Shown: piece after piece, positions 57,273-64,000 of the stretch
How the letters are laid out: every line of letters starts with the position of its first letter
Numbering within the stretch: the first letter of the stretch is position 1
Source: Muricea muricata
Lineage: Eukaryota; Cnidaria; Anthozoa; Malacalcyonacea; Plexauridae
Reading direction: 5' to 3'
Length of the DNA: 64,000 nt
Assembly: GCA_963855995.1 (NCBI GenBank)
Contig: OY979716.1
Span: 38,155,624-38,219,623 of the forward strand
Notes under the pieces: generated by a model
Seen by the model: only the letters and a program-made list of their open reading frames with translations
Databases searched by the model: none
Told to the model about the DNA's origin: nothing
Translations under genes and position numbers: made by a program

Positions 57273-58743
57273 AATGAAGCGTCGAGGCTGTTGGATCCAC
57301 AAGCAAATGCTAGTGGATCTCCCAGTGTCAACAATTCCACTCAAAGTAACAGTGATGCACCCAGTAGATTCAGCTCAGCATCAACCTCCTCATTATTAGG
57401 GGAAACTCTTCAGAGGGCACACAATGTGCCACAAGCAAGTTCTTCTGCCAGCCTCTTTAGACAGTTGAATAGAAATGAAAGACTAGGAGCTTCTTCTCCT
57501 TATCAGCAAAATAAACAAGCAAAACTCAAACCAGTTAAGCAGAAAATTAAGAAAGCGATGGAGTTTGCACTACTTAGATGTTGGTCAGATAATGAAGAAG
57601 AACCTCATCATTTGAAGTGGGATTCAGTTCTTGCTAGTGGAATGCTTACCCTTGATGAAGATGACAACGAAAAAAGCATCAGAAATGTGATAAAGGATTC
57701 TCTCTATCATCAAAATTTCCATCCCTGGGTGAGAATGATTTTGATTTTGTAAAAGTTAGACACAAGGCAATTACAAAGCAATTACAAAGCTTGAACTGGG
57801 GCCAGAAACAGAATTTAATTATGCAGTGGTTGAAAAAATGGCTGGCCAAGGGCAGCTTTATGTTAAAGTAAAGGAAGGATATGAATTCCTATATGACTTG
57901 GATAATGATGATGCAAACAAAATGATGATGCAACAGAAAGTGCTTGTTCTTCAAGTAGTTCTAATGATTGCAGAAAACAGCCAACAGAAAAAGATCCAGG
58001 GTCTATGACAATGAAGGAAAACCACGAAGAGTCAGCAGCATGTGTTAGTTTTCCTGATTCCCTCATTAATGAAATAACAGAGCAATGTCTAACTGATCCA
58101 GTTGAAATTTTATGGGTCTCGCAGAAGAATCTTGTAAAAGGCAGAGTGTTAGATGTTTAAGATACATCAAACACCCCAGAAGGTGAAACTATCTATATTT
58201 GTGTTGATAGGCATAATATCATGGAATCCACATTTCCAGAACTAAAGGCAATACAAAATTTTCATATCACATTTGAAGTTGACTTTATGGGTGAACTTGC
58301 AAGGGATCTGGGATTGGATTCGTTTAATGAATGTAGCTACGAACGACAAGTACTTTGACAAAGGTCTACGAGAATACCTAGCTGATGATTACTATAATGT
58401 AGGCATCATGATAGGTGTTGCTTTGCTTTGAAATGGCCAGTTACCAACGTTTTTGCCCCCCAATGTTATTGAGAGTATGGTGACAAAAACAGAAAATCCT
58501 TGTATTGCTAAATTAAAGCAAGGTCTAAACGTTTTTGGCCTTTTGCAAATTATGCGAAAGTTCCCAATCCTCCTACACTTGCTCAGACAACACAACCAAG
58601 CATTGTCAGAAAGGATGCTTCTTAAATTGTTGGCACCAGCTTTCTCTGAAGAAGGATCTTCCATGTATTTAAAGGAAAAAGCAATGTCTGCTTTGTTTGT
58701 GAAGTATTTAAGGCAGGTGGCCAGTGGTAGAAGGAACCACTAA
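57273..58743 (+). pseudogene. HECT-like protein of an integrase-bearing transposon
   Basis: Frame open from 57273 without an ATG. A Ser/Asn-rich N terminus (LDPQANASGSPSVNNSTQSN), then TIYICVDRHNIMESTFPELK and FHITFEVDFMGELARDLG, which resembles the start of a HECT ubiquitin-ligase N lobe, then KYFDKGLREYLADDYYNVGI, LPPNVIESMVTKTENPCIAK and a helical C-terminal part to 58743. No catalytic Cys lobe is seen. At least four frameshifts or stops (near 57730, 57940, 58158, 58350). Genes labelled G2E3-like in cnidarian and fish genomes share these blocks and often sit opposite an integrase gene, as here. Confidence 0.65.
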
Positions 58744-59839
58744 TTTTTGTGACATGTGCTTTGGAGGAACCACCACTTGGATTTGACAAATCTCATGCTT
58801 GTTTCTAATAGTCATGAACACTATATAGTTCACTGTACTGCTCATAAGTAAAAGTCGCCTGGCAGAAGTAGCTGCTGATGGTAAAGGACATGTGGGTGCA
58901 TATCAATGTAATGTTGCTACCATATGTCATGTTAATTCTGTAATCAAAATCTTGTTTTCTAAGTAAAATCAGCTAGGGGTCATATCCTTCAACATTCTAA
59001 TTTTCATAAGCTTTTAAAGAATTTATCTAATTTACTTTTTAAATTAAATAAATAAAATATAATTTCCTACCAAAAGCCCAAACCTGTATTAATCAATTGC
59101 TTTTATATATTGGATCCCTGACATCAGAGTTTCCTAATGAAGAACAACTTTTTGAGGTGTTTGATTGTGCATTCGCAAATACTCATTTTGGTAATGTCTA
59201 AGTGATCAAACAATTCTGCCAATGGCAAAGATCATACTGTTTCATATTGTTTTAGTACCTAAAGATGAGGGTCACAATCATGTGAACACTCTCCACTGTT
59301 TTGAACATCTAACAGTTTCAACTGGGCTACATGTAATTACATTAGTACCTCCTCTTGGGCTGCGTATGGTTTCTTATTTTGGTTGAGAAATTCTGTTGAG
59401 CACTTGATCTTGAAGGTGTAAACATTTTTTTGCGGTTGCTCCAAATAAAACTGCTCAGTTCATTTGCTAGAAAAACGATTCAATTGTCACAAACACTTAC
59501 ATTTGAAGTAAACAGAAAGGAAATGTCTCAATTTTCTATCGAATGAATGAGTTAAACTTGTCAAACTTCAGGAAATGGATTGAACAATATTTTATCAATA
59601 TTTTCATGGCAACACTTGCAGAAATGTTCACATGATTTTGGTCCTAATTGTAGTTGTGTTGGTGTTTAAGTCATCGACATGGTGAAATACATTTTTGCTT
59701 ATATCTTTTCAATATCTGCTGCATTTTATTACTTAAATGACCTTTTATGAAACCATTTGAGTGATTTGACCAATTTTAATTAATCTTTCATGCAAATGAA
59801 ATGTTAACAAAACTAAGTGGTGCATTTGTGTGGCAAAAT
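58744..59839. other. Spacer between convergent genes
   Basis: AT-rich 1.1 kb between the 3' ends of the HECT-like and integrase pseudogenes. No gene or repeat was recognised. Confidence 0.4.
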
Positions 59840-59849
59840 GTACCTAAAG

Positions 59850-60760
59850 GTATTCTTCTAGTTTTTGCACAGCTAGAGCTAAAACATCAGTATAAACATC
59901 CACACCAGCTTTATCTGATGGTCTATTTACATTAATTTGCTGGATAATGGAATCCGATATTTCTTGCTCATTTACAATTTGAACTGGTTCAACAACAACT
60001 CCGTCTACTTATGACGAAGGTCGTGGTCCATTTGGGTCTTCATCATAATGTTGATCAACAACAGAATCATCTAATCTATCACTAAAACATAATCGATTGT
60101 TTTCATTTAGCATTCCATTTAACCATATCTGGTTGGGACTCCAACCATTTTCAGTGGAAAGTCAATGATTATTAAACATTGCACTAAAATCGTGTAGGGC
60201 GGTATTTATTCTGCTCGTGAACAACAGATGCAATGCTAACATATGAATTGGATTTTTCAATGTCTAAAATTGCTGTCTGTTCCATAACATAGAAAGTGTA
60301 GTAGAAAAATGAACAAACACATCTCGCCAAAGCCTTTCTATCCTTTGATTGCTTGTTGATGAACCAGCTATGTAACTTCCCTGTCCTTCACCCTGCCTGA
60401 CAACCATCTCATCACAAACCAACACATTTTCAACACCATAATCTACACATATGCGAGATGGCCATAGACCATAATTTTGATCAACTGCTGTAAGAAATAA
60501 ATTCCGAACAGTTTCTGCAAGGTTGTTTGTACTGCATTTCAAATACATAATTTTACCATCACAACAACCATGTATGACAAACTTCCACCTAATTAAGGAG
60601 TGATGGCCATGTAAGTGCCAAAGAGAGTTCGGCCAACGCACAAAGTATTTCCGTCTGACAACAAGAGCACCCCAACATAACGCGGAGTGTTCAGGATCTA
60701 CCCCGTTTAGAGATGCTCTAATTCTTCACCTTTGTATATGGAAGCCCAATGATCTGAACA
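59850..60760 (-). pseudogene. Integrase-core (DDE) transposase, IS3EU/Ginger-like
   Basis: On the minus strand: RIRASLNGVDPEHSALCWGA, FVRWPNSLWHLHGHHSLIRW (the first Asp, usual WHIDG, reads WHLHG), MYLKCSTNNLAETVRNLF, RICVDYGVENVLVCDEMV (second catalytic Asp region), SSTSNQRIERLWRDVFVHFS (third, Glu in NQRIERLWRD). After a shift near 60264 the C-terminal IHMLALHLLFTSRINTALHDF and WSPNQIWLNGMLNENN follow. This is the retroviral-integrase-like fold of eukaryotic IS3EU/Ginger-type transposons. It converges on the HECT-like gene; the two probably belong to one element. Confidence 0.72.
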
Positions 60761-60974
60761 TAGATATTGTAACGAGAAGGATAGGAAACTCCTTAATAAA
60801 CCCTAACGCGCGGGCTAATATGTTGATACTTCCGGTTAGAGAAGTCACATGATCTTAAGCCGACACAAAGAAGCATTGTATGCATGAATGATATATTGTC
60901 CTTTGTCGTATGATAATACATATTCATGTTTCTTACTTAATATTCGCGTCAAAGTCTTCGTGAAGAAATGAGTT

Positions 60975-62843
60975 ATGCCAGAAAACTGCGCTTTCATCAA
61001 TTGTCCGCATAGCAGACGATACGAAGGCTTGAGTTTATTTAAGATCCCAACTGTAAAATCATCGGACTCGGAGCACGCATCACGAATTAAATCTGAGGCT
61101 CGCGACGCTTGGAAAACTGTCATTCTACGAACACGACAACTAACAAAAGAGCTCAAAGAACGATTCGAAAAAAACAATATCTTTCTTTGTGAGCATCATT
61201 TTGAGGCAGAGTTTGTTGACACTTTTCCGTTTACGAACAAAGATGGCAATGAAAAAGTACGAAAGAGGTTGCAGACGGGAGCAGTTCCGACATTGAATTT
61301 GCCAGTCAAACAGTTGGATACATTGCCTGGTAGTTCGACGCCACAACAAAGAAGGGGTGTTATTCGTCATGATGAGCAACCAACGTCTTCTGGTACGTTT
61401 CAACCTCCCACTTTTGACGATTTGAAAAAGTATTTCAAACGCAACTACCAATATTTGCGTGATTGGACGGTGAATGTCACGGATGATGTTATTGTTGTTG
61501 AATTGCGTGAACCGGGGTTCCTTATCCCCAAGTACCATCTTCAAATCGATGAATCGTTGGAACTTACTGTTGCTATCTATGGAGCTACAGTGCCTACTAG
61601 TTCTGTGTTGTTTCCAGAGGGAAAATCCCGGCTGTGCAGTAAATTCAAGGACTTGCATAATTTGTTGTGTGACCTTCGTATTTGTTGTGGCGTATCTGTT
61701 ATGGAGAATGAGACTAGTAGCAGTGAAACATTTTTACATGTTACACCGTTGATTGCTAGCAAGCAACAGTCTTCCCCAGTGAACTACAGCCAAACAAGAA
61801 GATCAAATAAATGTGAGATACTGGTCGACCAGGGAATAGAGAAATGTAAGCCATGTTGTAAAGTTGATGACAAGAAAGCACAACCTAAGCCTGTCCTTCC
61901 TGCAAAATCCAAAGCACCCTTGACTGCATGTTCTTCAGCCAAGTTACAAGCAACAGTCAGAGAAGAGCGAGTTAAGCTGAAAGAGTCAGAGTTGAAGTGC
62001 ATGCAGCTAGAAGATCGGCTGAATAGAATGGAGAAAGAGATCAATTCCCATGGTGTGACTCTCGATGATGATGTGAGCAATTCCTTCCTCGCCATCCTTG
62101 ACCAAACTAATCTGCAAGCCTCGCCACACATGAAGCTCGTGTTTCAACAACAGCAAAAGGCAATGAGAACTAATAAGCATGGTCAGAGATGGCATCCACA
62201 TTTCATTGAGTTTTGCCTCTCTATACATGCAAAGTCTTCATCTGTTTACAATGAGTTTAGAAAGAGTGAAAAGAATCCAGATGGGATCCTTTACCTTCCC
62301 CATGAGAGAACATTGCGTGATTATAGGAATCACTTCAAACCAGGTGTGGGTTTTGTCTTGGAGAACATTGAACTACTGAAATCAATGACAAAAGAGTACA
62401 AGGGATCGGCTAGATATGTGGTGTTGGTGTTTGATGAGATGAAGATCAAAGGAAGGTTGGTATTTGATAAACACTCGGGGAAATTGATTGGATTTACCTC
62501 TCTTGGTGATCCTGATTTGGACTTTTCAACCTTTGACGAGCTGGAAGTAGCTACTCATGTTTTGGCATTCATGGTTAGAGGAGTCCAAACAACTCTCAAA
62601 TTTATGCTTGTGTACTTTTTGACACAAACCGTGGTGTCCTACCAGCTGGCCCCGATTTTTTGGCGTGCAGTTGCCATTTTGGAGCTGAATTGTCAGCTTT
62701 ATGTTGTGGCAGCTACAAGTGATGGAATGTCTGCAAACCGAAAATTCTTCTGATTGCACAAGCATATCTCTGGTAAGGATGCAGAAGAGAAGCTACCAGT
62801 GTGCTACAAAACAGTAAACCTGTTCGCGCCCCAAAGAACTTAA
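60975..62843 (+). pseudogene. P-element-type transposase with THAP domain (THAP9-like)
   Basis: ATG at 60975. The THAP zinc finger is complete (MPENCAFINCPH, AWKTVILRTRQ, IFLCEHHF, ending GAVPTLNLP; C2CH pattern). Then SGTFQPPTFDDLKKYF, a coiled coil (REERVKLKESELKCMQLEDR), and the P-element block FIEFCLSIHAKSSSVYNEFR, ERTLRDYRNHFKPGVGF, VLVFDEMKIKGRLVFDKHSG and GFTSLGDPDLDF. After SANRKFF comes TGA (62751) where the family has Arg, then LHKHISG... to TAA at 62841. CGA to TGA by CpG decay is likely. The remaining C-terminal part (GTP-binding insert and last acidic residue) is missing. The 592 codons before TGA have no other break. Confidence 0.88.
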
Positions 62844-63390
62844 GACATCTTCAGACAAGTGGATAATATTACATACAAAGTTTAAATATATATCAATGCT
62901 AATAGTGTTGTTATATTTACAAGGTGTAAAATTACAAGGGTTAATTAAGGATATAGACGTGTGAAGGTGGATAGGACATTACAAACACACACAACATAAA
63001 CGACAAATTAGAAGAGGTTAAGAGGAATAGAGTTGCCTTGAACGTTTAAATTAGGTTTGTATTTATTAGGAGTCTCCTCATTAATAACTTAGCACTATTG
63101 CATGAACTGCCATGAAGGAAATATTGTTGGTATGTATTTTGGTAATTGATAATTTTTAGGTCTGATATTCTCAAAAACATTTTGGTTTCTTTTTGAAAAC
63201 AATTTATTAAATTACAAGAGTTGTCATGTTATCAATGTTATATAGTGTACTTGCCACTAAAGACTATAAAACTGTATTGAACATTTTTTTACTAAATAGG
63301 ATATGGAAATTGTATGTTATGCCATTGTTGTAATTACTGAGGATCACTATTCACTTTACTAAAACTTTTGGTTGCATCAAAATGAGAGCT
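62844..63390. other. Intergenic stretch, nothing recognised
   Basis: AT-rich; no frame, terminal repeat or motif supported between the transposase and the MITE at 63391. Confidence 0.4.
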
Positions 63391-63550
63391 CAGTGGCATA
63401 GCCAGCTTGATAATTAGGAGAGTATATTCATATATTCATGTGTACAGACTAATGAGACTATAAAAACAGTTGATTCCAAAATAAATGAATTGTGCTAAAC
63501 ATGAATATATGAATACTGGGTTTCTGGTTATCATGCTGGCTATGCCACTG
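63391..63550. mobile_element. MITE (160 bp), family with TATTCATATATTC arms
   Basis: Ends CAGTGGCATAGCCAGC...GCTGGCTATGCCACTG with AGAGCT on both sides (63385-63390 and 63551-63556). Interior TATTCATATATTCATGTG and ACATGAATATATGAATA as in the 8702 and 35546 copies. Confidence 0.88.
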
Positions 63551-63785
63551 AGAGCTATTGGAAAGATTTAAAAAAAACACATCAACATGGCATACGGTAG
63601 TTAATGTAATTCAAACATTGTAGCAATCTACTGTACGTGATAAAATGGTAGACAGGTATTGTAATGTATATACTGTAATATATTCTAATATTTTATAGGG
63701 TTATAATATACATGGTGTTGTTCATCTTAAAAATAGTGTTTTTGAATAAAGCAATTTTTCATTAATAATAATGTCCCAACAACTT

Positions 63786-64000
63786 TTAATCTGCAGCCGA
63801 CTCTGCTTGTGTCTTAAGTGTTTTTCACAGGGCCTTATTATGAAACTTAACCTTCTCTTTAATAGTCATTTTTGTAACAACATCCTTTGAGTAGGAGAAG
63901 GATCGCACACGAATATACAACATAACAATATTTTCCAAGCATACATCAGTTACAGATGTCTTGCTTTTAGCCAAACTAGCATCAAATAGGATAGCATCCC
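63786..64000 (-). pseudogene. 3' end of a transposase-like gene running off the window
   Basis: On the minus strand from the window edge: DAILFDASLAKSKTSVTDVC, IVMLYIRVRSFSYSKDVV, then a TGA where KALRKTL-type sequence would have Arg, then KTLKTQAESAAD and TAA at 63786. The YxRVRSFSYxKD segment resembles the C-terminal exon of invertebrate transposon-type genes, probably P/THAP or related. It is cut by the window end, so family and length are uncertain. Confidence 0.45.

Overview
This is metazoan nuclear DNA. It is AT-rich, has spliceosomal introns with GT..AG borders, and is packed with transposable elements of many classes. There are no operons, Shine-Dalgarno sites, tRNA or rRNA genes, or CRISPR arrays. 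The mixture (Helentron, DIRS, Tigger with a HIRAN gene, Kolobok-like, P/THAP, HECT-like plus integrase pair, hAT, piggyBac, non-LTR elements) suggests an early-branching marine invertebrate, most likely a cnidarian. That placement is inference from the element families; no gene in the window identifies a species. All family names rest on motif recognition by eye, not on a search.

Layout. 0-5.6 kb: a Helentron (Rep, helicase and a C-terminal AP-type endonuclease) broken by point stops and 1-nt shifts, followed by an array of about 170-bp repeats (5.85-6.7 kb). 7.06-7.54 kb: a 483-bp non-autonomous hAT element with a perfect target duplication. 9.0-10.3 kb (-): decayed OB-fold/RPA70-like gene. 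12.2-12.6 kb (-) and 12.88-21.6 kb (+): a divergent pair, a small zinc-ribbon-like gene and a long multi-exon gene with a P-loop ATPase core that I cannot name. 21.8-24.5 kb (-): six exons of a Kolobok-like transposase, tail to tail with the ATPase gene. 24.70-27.90 kb: a complete Tigger/pogo transposon with an intact HIRAN-domain gene opposite a frameshifted transposase. 28.5-28.8 kb: the 3' piece of a second Helentron.

32.03-40.10 kb is a DIRS retrotransposon (gag, RT, RNase H, tyrosine recombinase, inverted terminal repeats). Its gag is interrupted by a piggyBac transposase. That is interrupted by a hAT element, and the hAT transposase is in turn cut by a palindromic MITE. The hAT and the MITE both keep perfect 8-bp target duplications, so the order of these events can be read directly. 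41.7-48.1 kb holds two non-LTR retrotransposons on the minus strand with mariner-type elements around and inside them. 48.5-53.5 kb holds exon-like pieces of cellular genes, including a decayed gene like the P2X7 C-terminal domain. 53.9-56.05 kb is a large inverted-repeat element next to a P-element transposase remnant. 57.3-60.8 kb is a convergent HECT-like plus integrase pair from another transposon. 60.97-62.84 kb is a THAP-domain P-element transposase with one internal TGA, and 63.79-64.0 kb is the tail of another minus-strand gene.

Most coding regions are transposon-borne and carry single stops or 1-nt shifts in otherwise well-kept frames. This means either recent decay or residual indel errors in the assembly. 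The parts that look functional are the HIRAN gene, the spliced exons of the ATPase gene (at least from the GKS exon onward), and possibly the P/THAP transposase.
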